From Pseudacidovorax intermedius (lineage in GTDB: Bacteria > Pseudomonadota > Gammaproteobacteria > Burkholderiales > Burkholderiaceae_C), in the NCBI RefSeq assembly GCF_003350475.1, contig NZ_QQAV01000001.1, positions 488,836 through 552,835 on the forward strand: 64,000 nucleotides of DNA, read 5' to 3'. The position numbers and the translations under genes are program-made. The notes under the pieces are model-generated. The model did not search any database, was not told the DNA's origin, and saw only the letters and a program-made list of their open reading frames with translations. Shown here in pieces: positions 35,879-45,281 of the stretch (within the stretch, counting starts at the first letter, position 1; each line of letters begins with the position of its first letter).

Positions 35879-36280
35879 CCTCGTGTCTCCTCCTGGAAGA
35901 AGGTGTGGCCCCGCAGGACCACAACCGTGGTGCGAAGTGGCTTCCGAGACGACTGCATCCGGCAGCCGGGTCGACGGGAAGCGCGCGCCATCGTAGTGGC
36001 GCGCCTGGGCACTTGGAAGCGGACGGGTCGAGGGACTTACCCTAGGGCGCATGGACGGTGTCTCCGGCGGTTCTGAGGCCAGGGCTCTATAGGCCCGGTC
36101 GTGGCTGCGAGGGTAGGCAGCGGCCCGCGCGTGGCGCTTGCGGCAACTGGCTGCCGGTTCGGGAGCCGCATCGGGATTGACCCGGAGCCATCGCGCATTT
36201 GTTCCTCGCGTGACTGACAGTGCGCTGGCACCATCCGCAAACTGCGCACCACTCACACAGCAAGACGGAGGTACCCAACC
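35879..36280. other. 402-bp divergent intergenic region
   Basis: Between the AraC gene and the beta-propeller lipoprotein gene. It must contain both promoters; I see no clear -35/-10 pair or strong dyad. The right end has GGAGGTACCCAACC, the ribosome site for ATG 36281. No gene is supported. Confidence 0.5.
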
Positions 36281-37939
36281 ATGACCATCTTCCCCCTGCG
36301 GCAGGGCGCCCGCGCGCTCGCGCTCGCGGCTCTTCTCGGCGCCAGCCTCGGTCTCGGGCTGACAGGCTGCTCGTCGGTGCCCGCGCGACCTGCGGGCTGG
36401 TCGGCGCCGCAGCCGCTCGTACAACCCTCGCCGTTCGCCGGCGTGCACGGGCTGGCAATCGATGCGCAGGGCCGACTGCTGGCCGGCTCGGTGGTCGGCA
36501 ACACGATGTGGGAGGTTGACCGCCGCACAGGCCAGGCACGCGTCTTCATCGATGCACCGGAAGGCCAGGCCGACGACATCGCGGTGGGCCCGCGCGGCGA
36601 GCTGGCCTGGACCAACTACCTGATGGGCATCTTGCGATACCGGGAGCGCGAAGGCATGCCCCTGCAGGTGCTGGCCAAGGACCTGCCCGGCCTCAACTCG
36701 CTGGATTTCGACCGCCGCAATGGCAAGCTCTACGCTTCGCAGGTCTTCCTGGGCGATGCACTCTGGGAGATCGACCGCAGCGGGCAGACGCCGCCTCGTC
36801 TGATCCGCAAGGACCTGGGCGGCTTCAACGGCTTCGAAGTGGGCCCTGACGGCATGCTCTACGGCCCGCTCTGGTTCAAGGGTCAGGTGGTGAAGATCGA
36901 CCCACAGAGCGGCGCGCTCACCGTCATTGCCGATGGCTTCCAGATTCCCGCGGCAGCCAACCTGGACGGCAAGGGCAATCTGTGGGTCGTGGACACACGT
37001 ACCGGCGAACTGGTGAAGGTGGCACTCGACAGCGGCAAAAAGACGGTCGTGGCCCAGCTGGAGCCGTCGCTCGACAACCTGGCCATCGCCCCCGATGGCA
37101 CGATCTACGTCTCCAACATGGCCAACAACGCCGTCGACGCGGTGGACCCCATCAACGGGGCCCGCAGACGACTGACGGGCAGCCCGGTGGCGGTCCCGGC
37201 GGGCCTGCGCATCGACGGCCGCACGCTGTGGGTGGCGGACGTGTTCGGCTTCCGCGAGGTGGACACCGTCACAGGCAAGGTGAGCGATGTTTTCCGCATG
37301 CAGCGCGAACCGGAACTGGAATACCCCTTCGCGGTGGGCGTCTCGCCCAGCCGCTTCGCCCTTGCCTCCTGGTTCACCGGCACCGTGCAGATCGTCGATC
37401 GGGCCAGCCGCCGCACGGTGCACACCATCCACGGCCTGAAGGCCCCCTACGACGCGCTTCCCATGAACGATGGCAGCGTGGTCTATACCGAACTCGGCAC
37501 CGGCTCGGTGGTGCACGCCGCCGGCAACGACTTCGCCCAGCGCGGACTGCTGGCCAGCGGCCTGCAGGGTCCGCTTCAACTGGCGCTGGATGCCGCCGGG
37601 CGCTTCTACGTGAGCGAGGCCGGGGGACGCGTGCTGCGGCTGGTGCCCGGTGGTGAGCCGGTCACCGTGGCCACCGGTCTGGCCATGCCCGAGGGGCTCG
37701 CCTTCACGCCATGGGGCAGCCTGGTGGTGGCCGAGACAGCCGCGCGGCGCCTCACAGAGATCGACCCGAGCACCGGCAGCCGCCGCACCGTGGCCGAGAA
37801 CCTGCCCATCGGCATGGCGGGTGGCCCGGGCATGCCGCCCCCCTACGTGCCGACCGGCGTGGCCGTGGGCGAGGACGGCAGCATCTACTACTCGGCCGAC
37901 CGCAACAACGGCATCTACCGCATCCGGCCCGCACGCTGA
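36281..37939 (+). CDS. SMP-30/NHL-type beta-propeller lipoprotein
   Basis: A 552-residue predicted lipoprotein (lipobox LTGC, Cys30) built almost wholly of short beta-blade repeats such as VHGLAIDAQGRLLAG, LDNLAIAPDGTIYVSN, LQLALDAAGRFYVSEAG and PTGVAVGEDGSIYYSADRNN. The pattern matches SMP-30/gluconolactonase or NHL propellers; the length suggests two propellers side by side. A lactonase activity is possible but the metal-binding Glu/Asn/Asp set cannot be assigned by eye. GGAGGTACC upstream supports the start. Monocistronic. Confidence 0.75.
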   Translation: MTIFPLRQGARALALAALLGASLGLGLTGCSSVPARPAGWSAPQPLVQPSPFAGVHGLAIDAQGRLLAGSVVGNTMWEVDRRTGQARVFIDAPEGQADDIAVGPRGELAWTNYLMGILRYREREGMPLQVLAKDLPGLNSLDFDRRNGKLYASQVFLGDALWEIDRSGQTPPRLIRKDLGGFNGFEVGPDGMLYGPLWFKGQVVKIDPQSGALTVIADGFQIPAAANLDGKGNLWVVDTRTGELVKVALDSGKKTVVAQLEPSLDNLAIAPDGTIYVSNMANNAVDAVDPINGARRRLTGSPVAVPAGLRIDGRTLWVADVFGFREVDTVTGKVSDVFRMQREPELEYPFAVGVSPSRFALASWFTGTVQIVDRASRRTVHTIHGLKAPYDALPMNDGSVVYTELGTGSVVHAAGNDFAQRGLLASGLQGPLQLALDAAGRFYVSEAGGRVLRLVPGGEPVTVATGLAMPEGLAFTPWGSLVVAETAARRLTEIDPSTGSRRTVAENLPIGMAGGPGMPPPYVPTGVAVGEDGSIYYSADRNNGIYRIRPAR

Positions 37940-38093
37940 CCCCACGATGGTGCGGCACGTCGGGCCGCACCAGCCCAGCGCCTGCGCCTGCGCCTGAGCA
38001 ACAGCCCAGCCCCGCATGGGCCGTTAGCATTGCCCATTGATCCTTCCGCCTCTTTTTTCCCTTTCTTCATTTCCAATCTCGAGGAGCGAATCA

Positions 38094-38942
38094 ATGGACA
38101 TCCAGACCGTGGGCATCATCGGTGCCGGTACCATGGGCAACGGCATTGCGCAGGCCTGTGCCGTGTCGGGCGTCAAGGTGGTGATGGTGGACATCAGCCA
38201 GGCCGCCGTGGACAAGGGCCTGGCCACCGTCTCGGGCAGCCTCGACCGGCTGATCAAGAAGGAAAAGCTCACCGAAGCGCAGAAGACCGCCGCGCTCGGG
38301 CTGATCCAGGGCTCCACCAACTATGACGACCTGAAGGCCGCGCAGCTGGTCATCGAGGCCGCCACCGAGAACCACGAACTCAAGCGCAAGATCCTCAAGC
38401 AGGTCGATGCGCTGCTGGCGCCCGAGGTGATCATCGCGTCCAACACCTCGTCCATCTCGATCACGCAGCTGGCGGCCGACACCTCGCGCGCCGACCGCTT
38501 CATCGGCATGCACTTCTTCAACCCGGTGCCCATGATGGCGCTGGTGGAGCTGATCCGCGGCTACCTGACCAGCGACGCCACGCACGACGCCGTGAAGGCG
38601 CTGGCCCTCAAGCTGGGCAAGCAGCCCATCACCGTGAAGAACGCGCCGGGCTTCGTGGTCAACCGCATCCTGGTGCCGATGATCAACGAGGCCTTCTTCG
38701 TGCTGGCCGAGGGCCTGGCCACGCCCGAGGACATCGATGCCGGCATGAAGCTGGGCTGCAACCATCCCATCGGCCCGCTGGCCCTGGCCGACATGATCGG
38801 TCTGGACGTCTGCCTGGCGGTGATGGAGGTCTACCTGGAGGAATTCGGCGACTCCAAGTACCGGCCCTGCCCGCTGCTCAAGGAGATGGTCGCGGCCGGC
38901 CAGTTGGGCCGCAAGACGGGGCGCGGGGTGTACGGCTACTGA
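38094..38942 (+). CDS. 3-hydroxybutyryl-CoA dehydrogenase
   Basis: A 282-residue NAD(P)-dependent enzyme oxidising (S)-3-hydroxyacyl-CoA. GAGTMGNG (residues 10-17) begins the Rossmann domain; NTSSISITQLA and the catalytic His in RFIGMHFFNPVP, then the C-terminal PGFVVNRILVPMINEAF helix bundle are all intact. Length fits the short Hbd/PaaH type. GAGGAGCGAATCA sits before ATG 38094; the in-frame ATG at 38037 lacks a site. Monocistronic; used in butyrate/PHB or general beta-oxidation. Confidence 0.95.
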   Translation: MDIQTVGIIGAGTMGNGIAQACAVSGVKVVMVDISQAAVDKGLATVSGSLDRLIKKEKLTEAQKTAALGLIQGSTNYDDLKAAQLVIEAATENHELKRKILKQVDALLAPEVIIASNTSSISITQLAADTSRADRFIGMHFFNPVPMMALVELIRGYLTSDATHDAVKALALKLGKQPITVKNAPGFVVNRILVPMINEAFFVLAEGLATPEDIDAGMKLGCNHPIGPLALADMIGLDVCLAVMEVYLEEFGDSKYRPCPLLKEMVAAGQLGRKTGRGVYGY

Positions 38943-39007
38943 GGCTGCGAGGTCGGCTCGCGGCGCGGTCTGCCAGCCTCTTGCGCACGCCTCCCCCAAA
39001 GCCGAGC

Positions 39008-39421
39008 TCAGGAGGCATCGAGGCGCGAAGCGCCTTTGCCGCGGCCCGACTTGATCGTTGCGCGCAGGGCCTTCGATGCGAGCCGACGCTGGGTGGACGC
39101 GAAGGTCGGCTTGGTCGCCCGTCGCGACCTGCGCTGAATGGCAGCGGCGGCGACGATCTCCTCCAGCCGGCCCAGAGCCTCGGCCTTGTTCTGGTCCCGG
39201 CTGCGGGAGGACTGGGCCTTGATGACGATCACCCCGTCCTTGGTGATGCGCTGGTCCTGACGTTGGAGCAGCCGCTCCTTGACCGCCTCGGGCAGAGAAG
39301 AGCGGCGGATGTCGAAACGCAGGTGGACCGCACTGGACACCTTGTTGACGTTCTGCCCGCCCGGCCCCTGGGCGCGGACGGCGGTGAACTCGATGTCGCG
39401 GGGGTCGATGGTCAGAGGCAT
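39008..39421 (-). CDS. arfB: Alternative ribosome-rescue factor ArfB (YaeJ)
   Basis: A 137-residue peptidyl-tRNA hydrolase with the GGQ motif (residues 21-23, AQGPGGQNVNKVSS) and a long basic C-terminal tail (KSGRGKGASR) that enters the empty mRNA channel of stalled ribosomes. Sequence and length match YaeJ/ArfB rather than full-length RF1/2. ATG 39421 gives MPLTIDPRDIEF, the usual start; the frame is open to 39574. Confidence 0.92.
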   Translation of the reverse strand: MPLTIDPRDIEFTAVRAQGPGGQNVNKVSSAVHLRFDIRRSSLPEAVKERLLQRQDQRITKDGVIVIKAQSSRSRDQNKAEALGRLEEIVAAAAIQRRSRRATKPTFASTQRRLASKALRATIKSGRGKGASRLDAS

Positions 39422-39594
39422 GGCGGACGGGCAGTCTAGGGGATGCGCATGGCGGAACGCGCGGGCTCTGGGCATCCACGGATCGAAGCGGTCCGCGTCT
39501 GTGCAAGGACCGTCGTCTACGCGACCCCGATGCGCGCGCAGATGCCCTATGTTTCGCGGCTGGAGACAGACCAACCCCTCGAAACGCGCCCACC

Positions 39595-40413
39595 ATGGAC
39601 ATCCAGACCCCCGCCCCTCCGCCCGAAGGTTGCATCAGCTGCGAAGTCGTCGACACGCACATCCTGCTGATCGGCATCAACCGCCCGGCCAAGCGCAACG
39701 GCTGGACGCCGCGCATGTTCCGCGAGCTGGCCGAGGCCTACACCCGGCTGGACGACGAGCCCGAACTGCGCGTGGGCGTGCTGCATGCCTTCGGCGACCA
39801 CTTCACCGCCGGGCTCGATCTGCCGCAGGTGGTGGAGCACCTGCGCCGCGGCGAGAAGCTCGCGCCCATGGGCCTGGTCGAGCCGCACGACTTCGGCCTG
39901 CCCGGCTACCGCCGCCGTACCAAGCCCATGGTCGCGGCCGTCAAGGGCATCTGCTACACGGTGGGCATCGAGCTGATGCTGGGCGCCGACATCACGGTGG
40001 CGGGCGACGACTGCCGCTTCTCGCAGATGGAAGTGCAGCGCTGCATCCTGCCCACCGGCGGCGCCACGCTCCGCATGCCCGAGCGCGCCGGCGTGGGGAA
40101 CGCCATGCTGCATCTGCTCACCGCCGATGAGTTCGATGCCGCCGAGGCCTACCGCTGCAACTTCGTGCAGAAGGTGGTGCCGGCGGCCGAGGTGCTGGAC
40201 GCCGCGGTCGGCATCGCCCGCCGCATCGCGGCGCAGGCGCCGCAGGCGGTGGTCGCCACGCGCCTGAACGTGCTCAAGGCGATCGAGCTGGGCCAGGCCG
40301 CGGCCGTGGCCGACTTCGGCCCGGTGCAGCAGCGCCTGCAGACCACCGAAGACGCGGCGGAGGGCGTGCGCGCCTTTGTCGAGCGCCGACCGGCGCGATT
40401 CACGGGCCGCTGA
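39595..40413 (+). CDS. Enoyl-CoA hydratase/isomerase family protein
   Basis: A 272-residue crotonase-fold protein. Oxyanion-hole segments HAFGDHFTAGLDL and VKGICYTVGIELMLGADI are present, with AEAYRCNFVQKVVPAAE near the end. The usual catalytic Glu positions are not clearly conserved (RCILPTGGATLRMPERAG), so isomerase or another crotonase activity is as likely as hydration. No strong ribosome site precedes ATG 39595. It is divergent from arfB. Confidence 0.85.
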   Translation: MDIQTPAPPPEGCISCEVVDTHILLIGINRPAKRNGWTPRMFRELAEAYTRLDDEPELRVGVLHAFGDHFTAGLDLPQVVEHLRRGEKLAPMGLVEPHDFGLPGYRRRTKPMVAAVKGICYTVGIELMLGADITVAGDDCRFSQMEVQRCILPTGGATLRMPERAGVGNAMLHLLTADEFDAAEAYRCNFVQKVVPAAEVLDAAVGIARRIAAQAPQAVVATRLNVLKAIELGQAAAVADFGPVQQRLQTTEDAAEGVRAFVERRPARFTGR

Positions 40414-40456
40414 CAGCGCGAGAAGGACAGGAGACGCCCCTGTCCCGCGCATGGTC

Positions 40457-40495
40457 TTGTACGCAATTGTTTTGCGTGCAATTTAATTGCACGCA
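40457..40495 (+). promoter_or_regulatory. ohrR promoter with OhrR operator dyads
   Basis: TGCGTGCAATT-T-AATTGCACGCA (40473-40495) is a perfect dyad with 11-bp arms; ACGCAA-TTGTT-TTGCGT (40461-40477) overlaps it on the left. The TGCAATT/AATTGCA core is like known OhrR/MarR operators. A possible promoter is -35 TTGTAC (40457-40462) and -10 TTTAAT (40482-40487), so bound OhrR would cover the -10. No ribosome site is seen before ATG 40507. Confidence 0.75.
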
Positions 40496-40506
40496 CAATC
40501 CACCCC

Positions 40507-40956
40507 ATGCCCAAGACGCCCACCACCGCCGAACTGCTCAGTCTGGACAACCAGCTGTGCTTCGCGTTGTATTCGGCGTCGCTGTCCATGACCCGGCTCT
40601 ACAAGCCGCTGCTCGACGAGTTGGCGTTGACCTACCCGCAGTACCTCGTGATGCTGGCATTGTGGGAGGCGGATGGCGTCATCGTGTCGGACCTCGGTAC
40701 CCGGCTGTCACTGGACTCCGGCACGCTCACCCCCTTGCTCAAGCGCCTCGAAGCGACCGGGTATCTCACCCGCATGCGCGACGTGGCCGACGAGCGGCGC
40801 GTGCTGATCCGCCTGACGGCCGAGGGCCGGGCGCTGCGGGCCCGGGCCGTGCAGGTGCCGCAGTGCCTGCTGGCCGCCAGCCAGTGTTCGCTGGAGGAGC
40901 TGTCGCAGCTCACCCGGCAATTGCAGGCGCTGCGCGACCGCGTGTCCGCCGCCTGA
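40507..40956 (+). CDS. ohrR: Organic-hydroperoxide-sensing MarR regulator OhrR
   Basis: A 149-residue MarR-family repressor. The peroxide-sensing Cys is at residue 18 in LDNQLCFALYSAS, the OhrR signature; the winged helix spans about 50-105 with DERRVLIRLT in the wing. A second Cys near residue 127 (SQCSLEEL) suggests the two-Cys type, which forms an intersubunit disulfide. It precedes ohr by 49 bp and has a strong dyad at its promoter, so it represses both genes until oxidised. Confidence 0.92.
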   Translation: MPKTPTTAELLSLDNQLCFALYSASLSMTRLYKPLLDELALTYPQYLVMLALWEADGVIVSDLGTRLSLDSGTLTPLLKRLEATGYLTRMRDVADERRVLIRLTAEGRALRARAVQVPQCLLAASQCSLEELSQLTRQLQALRDRVSAA

Positions 40957-41005
40957 TCGTTCCTTGCCTCCCTTTCGTTTTCCCACCCAACCCAGGAGAA
41001 AGACC

Positions 41006-41431
41006 ATGACCCACAAGCTCGAAAAAGTGCTCTACACCGCCCAAGCCCACACCACCGGTGGCCGCGACGGTGCCAGCAAGACCAGCGACGGCGCCCTGGA
41101 CGTGACGCTGAGCTCCCCCGGCTCCGGCAAGCCCGGCACCAACCCCGAGCAGCTGTTCGCGGCCGGCTATTCCGCCTGCTTCATCGGCGCCATGAAGGCC
41201 GTCGGCCCCAAGGTCGGCGTGAAGGTGCCCGATGACGTGAGCATCGACGCCAGCGTCTCCCTGGGCCCGATCAAGGGCGGCGCCGCCTACGGCATCGCCG
41301 CCAAGCTGGCCATCACGCTGCCGGGCCTGGACGACGAGCAGAAGAAGAAGCTGGTCGACGCCGCCCACGAGGTGTGCCCCTACTCCAACGCTACCCGCGG
41401 CAACGTCGACGTGGAGCTGTCGATCGCCTGA
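41006..41431 (+). CDS. ohr: Organic hydroperoxide resistance protein Ohr
   Basis: A 141-residue thiol peroxidase of the Ohr/OsmC family, reducing organic hydroperoxides with lipoyl/thiol donors. Catalytic Cys58 (GYSACFIGA) and Cys124 (HEVCPYSNAT), plus Arg20 and Glu48, are all present. ATG 41006 follows an AGGAGAAAG ribosome site. Terminator at 41458 closes the ohrR-ohr operon. Confidence 0.95.
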   Translation: MTHKLEKVLYTAQAHTTGGRDGASKTSDGALDVTLSSPGSGKPGTNPEQLFAAGYSACFIGAMKAVGPKVGVKVPDDVSIDASVSLGPIKGGAAYGIAAKLAITLPGLDDEQKKKLVDAAHEVCPYSNATRGNVDVELSIA

Positions 41432-41457
41432 TCGACGCACTCGCCTTGCGATGAGAG

Positions 41458-41483
41458 ACGCCACCTTCGGGTGGCGTTTTTTT
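41458..41483 (+). terminator. Intrinsic terminator after ohr
   Basis: ACGCCACC-TTCG-GGTGGCGT followed by TTTTTTT; an 8-bp perfect stem with the stable TTCG loop. It also stands between ohr and the convergent LysR gene. Confidence 0.93.
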
Positions 41484-41510
41484 GCGCGGTCGCTCGGCAC
41501 GTCAGGATGC

Positions 41511-42392
41511 CTACGACGCAGGTGCCTCCATCAACGCCAACAGCCGCTGCGCATGCACATGCGGCGGGCCGCGGCGCCAGATGGCGTGGGCCTCGGACTG
41601 GCCTGAGGCCTCGGTCAACGGGCGGAAGACCACGCCGCGCAACCCGGCGCGCTGCATCGCCGCCGGCACCAGCCCCACGCCCAGGCCTTCGGCCACCAGC
41701 GCCAGCACGGCCAGCCAGTGGCGCACCTCGTGCCGCACCTGGGGCACGAAGCCGGCGGCCACGCACAGGTCCAGGATGCGCCCGTGGTAGTCGGGCGAAG
41801 CCTCGCGCGAGAAGAGCACCAGCGTGTGGTCGCGCAGGGCCGACAGCGCCACCTCGCGCCGGCGTGCCAGCGCATGGCCGCTGGGCAGGCAGCAGACGAA
41901 GGGCTCGCGCACCAGGAGCCGCTGCGCCAGCTCGTCGGGAATGCGGCTGGTGTGGATGAAGCCCAGGTCCAGCTGGTCGTGCTGCAGATGCGCCGTCTGC
42001 TCGGCCGAGTTGAGTTCGGTCAGGCTGAGCCGCACCCGCGGATGCGCCGCCTGGAAGCGCCGCAGCGCCTGCGGCAGCCCGCGGTAGAGCATGGCGCCGA
42101 CGAAGCCCACCCGCAGCCGGCCCGCCGAGCCCTCGGCCACGTCGCGCACTTCCTGCGCCGCCTCGGCGGCCTGGGCCAGCAGCCGGGCGGCCGAGGCCCG
42201 CAGCGCCAGGCCGGCCGACGTCAGGCGCACGGCCTTGCTGGTGCGCTCGAAGAGGCGCGCGCCAAGGCGGGCCTCCAGCTGGCGGATGGCCACTGACAGC
42301 GGGGGCTGCGAGATGGCCAGCCGCTGCGCAGCGCGGCCGAAGTGCAGCTCCTCGGCCAGCACGGCGAAATAGCGCAGTTGCCGCAGGTCCAT
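41511..42392 (-). CDS. LysR-family transcriptional regulator
   Basis: A 293-residue LysR protein. The N-terminal helix-turn-helix LRQLRYFAVLAEELHFGRAA and LAISQPPLSVAIRQLE is intact, and the effector domain begins near residue 90 (GRLRVGFVGAMLYRGLP). ATG 42392 has AAGGAGCTATCG upstream, better than the Met eight codons earlier. It is divergent from the acyl-CoA dehydrogenase/Bug/CoA-transferase operon across 125 bp containing an AT-rich AACGATATTAG stretch, and most likely controls it. Confidence 0.92.
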   Translation of the reverse strand: MDLRQLRYFAVLAEELHFGRAAQRLAISQPPLSVAIRQLEARLGARLFERTSKAVRLTSAGLALRASAARLLAQAAEAAQEVRDVAEGSAGRLRVGFVGAMLYRGLPQALRRFQAAHPRVRLSLTELNSAEQTAHLQHDQLDLGFIHTSRIPDELAQRLLVREPFVCCLPSGHALARRREVALSALRDHTLVLFSREASPDYHGRILDLCVAAGFVPQVRHEVRHWLAVLALVAEGLGVGLVPAAMQRAGLRGVVFRPLTEASGQSEAHAIWRRGPPHVHAQRLLALMEAPAS

Positions 42393-42517
42393 CGATAGCT
42401 CCTTCGAATGGAACATGTGTCAAACGATATTAGACCTGCATGGATCGGCTTCCAACAATGCGGGGACAGCCTCCTCGCGGCCGCCGCGCGACAGGCACAA
42501 CCCCGGAGACACGCGAC

Positions 42518-44242
42518 ATGCCCGACACCCGCCCGCCCGCGGCCGCCGCCGCCATTCCCGACCGCCACGGCCAGAACCTCTACACCACCGATGCCGAGCT
42601 GCAACGCCTGCTGGCGCTGTACCTGCCCGCGCCGCTGCTGGCCCACCTGCAGCCGCACCTGCACCGGCTGGGCGCCCTGGCCGGCGGCCCGCTGGACACG
42701 CTGGCCGCCACCGCCGACCAGAACCCGCCCACCCTGAGCCTGCGCAGCCGCACCGGTCAGGACGAGCAGCGCATCGTCAAGCATCCGGCCTATGTGGAGA
42801 TGGAGCGCCTGGCGCTGGCCGAATTCGGCCTGGGCGCCATGTCGCACCGCGAGGAGACGCTGGGCTGGCGCGGCAAGATGCCGCCCGCGGTCAAGTACGC
42901 GCTGACCTTTCTCTTCGTTCAGGCCGAGTTCGGGCTGTGCTGCCCGGTCTCGATGACCGACTCGCTCACCCGCACGCTGCGCAAGTTCGGCAGCCCCGAG
43001 CTGGTGGCGCGCTTCCTGCCGCGGCTCACCTCGCTGGACTTCGACGAACTGGCCCAGGGCGCCATGTTCATGACCGAGCAGGCCGCCGGCTCCGACATCG
43101 CCGCCACCGAAACGCGCGCCTGGCAGGACGAGGCCGGCCAATGGCGGCTGTCGGGCGACAAGTGGTTCTGCTCCAACCCCGACGCCGACTTCGCCATGGT
43201 GCTGGCCCGCGCCGATGGCGCGCCGGCCGGCATGAAGGGCGTGTCGCTCTTTCTGCTGCCGCGGCGGCTGGCGGACGGCGCGCTCAACCACTATCGCATC
43301 GTGCGGCTCAAGAACAAGCTGGGCACGCGCTCCATGGCCAGCGGCGAGATCCGGCTCGACGGCGCCATCGCGCACCTGGTGGGCGAGGCCGGCCGCGGCT
43401 TCGTGCAGATGGCCGACATGGTGAACAACTCGCGCCTGTCCAACGGCGTGCGCGCCGCCGGCCTGATGCGCCGTGCGGTGGCCGAGGCCGAGTTCATCGG
43501 CCGCGAGCGCCGCGCCTTCGGCCGCACGCTGGCGCAGATGCCGCTGATGCAGCGCCAACTGGACAAGCTGCGCGTGCCGGCCGAGCAGGCCCGCACGATG
43601 GTCTTCCAGACGGCGCGCACGCTGGAGCGCTCTGACGGCGGCGATGCGCAGGCCTATGCGCTGCTGCGCATCCTCACGCCGCTCATCAAGTTCCGCGCCT
43701 GCCGCGATGCGAGGAAGGTGACCGGTGACGCCATGGAGGTGCGTGGCGGCTGCGGCTATATCGAGGAATGGAGCGATCCGCGCCTGGTGCGCGACGCGCA
43801 CCTGGGCTCGATCTGGGAAGGCACCAGCAACATCGTGGCGCTGGACGTGCTGCGCGCCATCCGCCGCGAAGGCTCGTTGCCGGTGCTGCGCGCCCATGTC
43901 GCCGGATTGCTGGCCGAGGCCGGGCACGCGCTCGCGCCCGCCTTCGTGCAGGCGCTGCGCCAGACCATGGACCGCGCCTGCGCACTCGCCGAGACCGCCA
44001 CGCAGGACGGCGGCGACGTGCTGGCGCGGCAGGCGGCCTCGGCCCTCTACCACTGCACCAGTGCCACCGCCATGGCCTGGGAGTCGGTGCGCACCGGCTC
44101 GGCAGACCGGCTGCGCTGGGCGCAGCTGGCGCTGCTGCACCGCGTGCTGCCGCGCGACCCGCTGGCGGCCGATGCACTGCCTGCCCACTGGCAGACGACG
44201 CCGGCCACGGCGCCCACCGCGGACCTGCAGATACCCGCCTGA
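42518..44242 (+). CDS. AidB-like acyl-CoA dehydrogenase
   Basis: A 574-residue acyl-CoA dehydrogenase of the long AidB/DUF-extended type: FMTEQAAGSDIAATET and KWFCSNPDADFAMV in the middle domain, NNSRLSNGVRAAGLMRRA in the helical domain, GCGYIEEWSDPRLVRDAHLGSIWEGTSNI with the candidate catalytic Glu in WEGT, and a C-terminal helical extension. ATG 42518 follows CCCGGAGACACGCGAC. It heads a three-gene unit with a Bug receptor and a family III CoA-transferase, suggesting uptake, activation and oxidation of one carboxylate. Confidence 0.88.
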   Translation: MPDTRPPAAAAAIPDRHGQNLYTTDAELQRLLALYLPAPLLAHLQPHLHRLGALAGGPLDTLAATADQNPPTLSLRSRTGQDEQRIVKHPAYVEMERLALAEFGLGAMSHREETLGWRGKMPPAVKYALTFLFVQAEFGLCCPVSMTDSLTRTLRKFGSPELVARFLPRLTSLDFDELAQGAMFMTEQAAGSDIAATETRAWQDEAGQWRLSGDKWFCSNPDADFAMVLARADGAPAGMKGVSLFLLPRRLADGALNHYRIVRLKNKLGTRSMASGEIRLDGAIAHLVGEAGRGFVQMADMVNNSRLSNGVRAAGLMRRAVAEAEFIGRERRAFGRTLAQMPLMQRQLDKLRVPAEQARTMVFQTARTLERSDGGDAQAYALLRILTPLIKFRACRDARKVTGDAMEVRGGCGYIEEWSDPRLVRDAHLGSIWEGTSNIVALDVLRAIRREGSLPVLRAHVAGLLAEAGHALAPAFVQALRQTMDRACALAETATQDGGDVLARQAASALYHCTSATAMAWESVRTGSADRLRWAQLALLHRVLPRDPLAADALPAHWQTTPATAPTADLQIPA

Positions 44243-44278
44243 CGTGCAGCCGACACCCACAACGACACGGAGACACCC

Positions 44279-45265
44279 ATGACCCCAACCCTTCTTCGCC
44301 GCCGCCACTTCGCGCTGGCCGCCACCGCCGCCGCCTTCCTGCCACGCGCCTTCGCGCAGGCGCCCTTTCCGTCCAAGCCCGTGATGCTCGTCGTGCCTTT
44401 TCCGCCCGGCGGCCCGACCGACGCCATGGCCCGCACGCTGGCTGCCGAGATGAGCACCCGCCTGGGGCAGCCCATGGTGGTCGAGAATCGCGCCGGCGCC
44501 GGCGGCAACATCGGCGCCGAGTACGTGGCGCGGGCCGAGGCCGACGGTCAGACGCTGATGTTCGGCACCTCGGGCCCGCTGGCCATCAACGTGAGCCTGT
44601 ACCGCCGGATCGGCTACGACCCCGTCAAGAGCTTCGCGCCCGTCATCCAGGTGGGGCACCTGCCCAACATCCTGGTGGTCAACCCCGCGCTGCCGGCCAA
44701 GGACGTGAAGGAACTGGTGGCCTACGCCAAGGCCAACCCCAACAAGCTGAGCTATGCCTCGTCGGGCAACGGCGCCTCCTCGCACCTGGCAGGCGTGCTG
44801 TTCAACAGCATGGCGGGCACCGAGATCCTGCATGTGCCCTACAAGGGCACCGGCCCGGCCCTCAACGACCTGCTGGGCGGGCAGGTGAGCATGACCTTCA
44901 CTGACATCCTCACCGCCCTGCCCTACATCAAGGCCGGCAAGCTGCGCGCGCTGGGTGTGGCCACGGCCACGCGCTCGCGCGCGCTGCCCGAGGTGCCGAC
45001 CATCGCCGAGCAGGGCTACAAGGGCTACGACGTCAGCGTGTTCTTCGGCATCGTGGCGCCGTCCGGCACGCCGGCCGATCGCATCGCACTGCTCAACCGG
45101 CAGTTCGCGGAGGTGCTGGCCTCGCCCAAGGTCAAGCAGTCCTTCGACGCGCAGGGCCTGGAGCCCGCGCCCGATACCTCGCCGCAGCAACTGGCCCGCT
45201 TCATCGCCGCGGAGACGGCCAAGTGGAAGGGCGTGGTCGCGCAGTCCGGCGCGCAACTCGACTGA
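44279..45265 (+). CDS. Tripartite tricarboxylate transporter substrate-binding protein (Bug family), orphan
   Basis: A 328-residue periplasmic receptor with a twin-arginine signal (LRRRHF, residues 6-11; cleavage near AFA-QAP, residue 26). MLVVPFPPGGPTDAMARTL, AGAGGNIGAEYVA and HVPYKGTGPALNDLLGG are the Bug-family loops. No tctAB genes accompany it, so it is an orphan receptor that must share a transporter encoded elsewhere, perhaps tctBA at 24955-26980. GGAGACACCC precedes the start. Confidence 0.92.
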   Translation: MTPTLLRRRHFALAATAAAFLPRAFAQAPFPSKPVMLVVPFPPGGPTDAMARTLAAEMSTRLGQPMVVENRAGAGGNIGAEYVARAEADGQTLMFGTSGPLAINVSLYRRIGYDPVKSFAPVIQVGHLPNILVVNPALPAKDVKELVAYAKANPNKLSYASSGNGASSHLAGVLFNSMAGTEILHVPYKGTGPALNDLLGGQVSMTFTDILTALPYIKAGKLRALGVATATRSRALPEVPTIAEQGYKGYDVSVFFGIVAPSGTPADRIALLNRQFAEVLASPKVKQSFDAQGLEPAPDTSPQQLARFIAAETAKWKGVVAQSGAQLD

Positions 45266-45281
45266 GGCATCCAGCGCTCTT

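Noticed and set aside
37949-37971. Hairpin after the beta-propeller gene
   Set aside because: An 8-bp GGTGCGGC/GCCGCACC stem without any U-run; could be chance in such GC-rich DNA.
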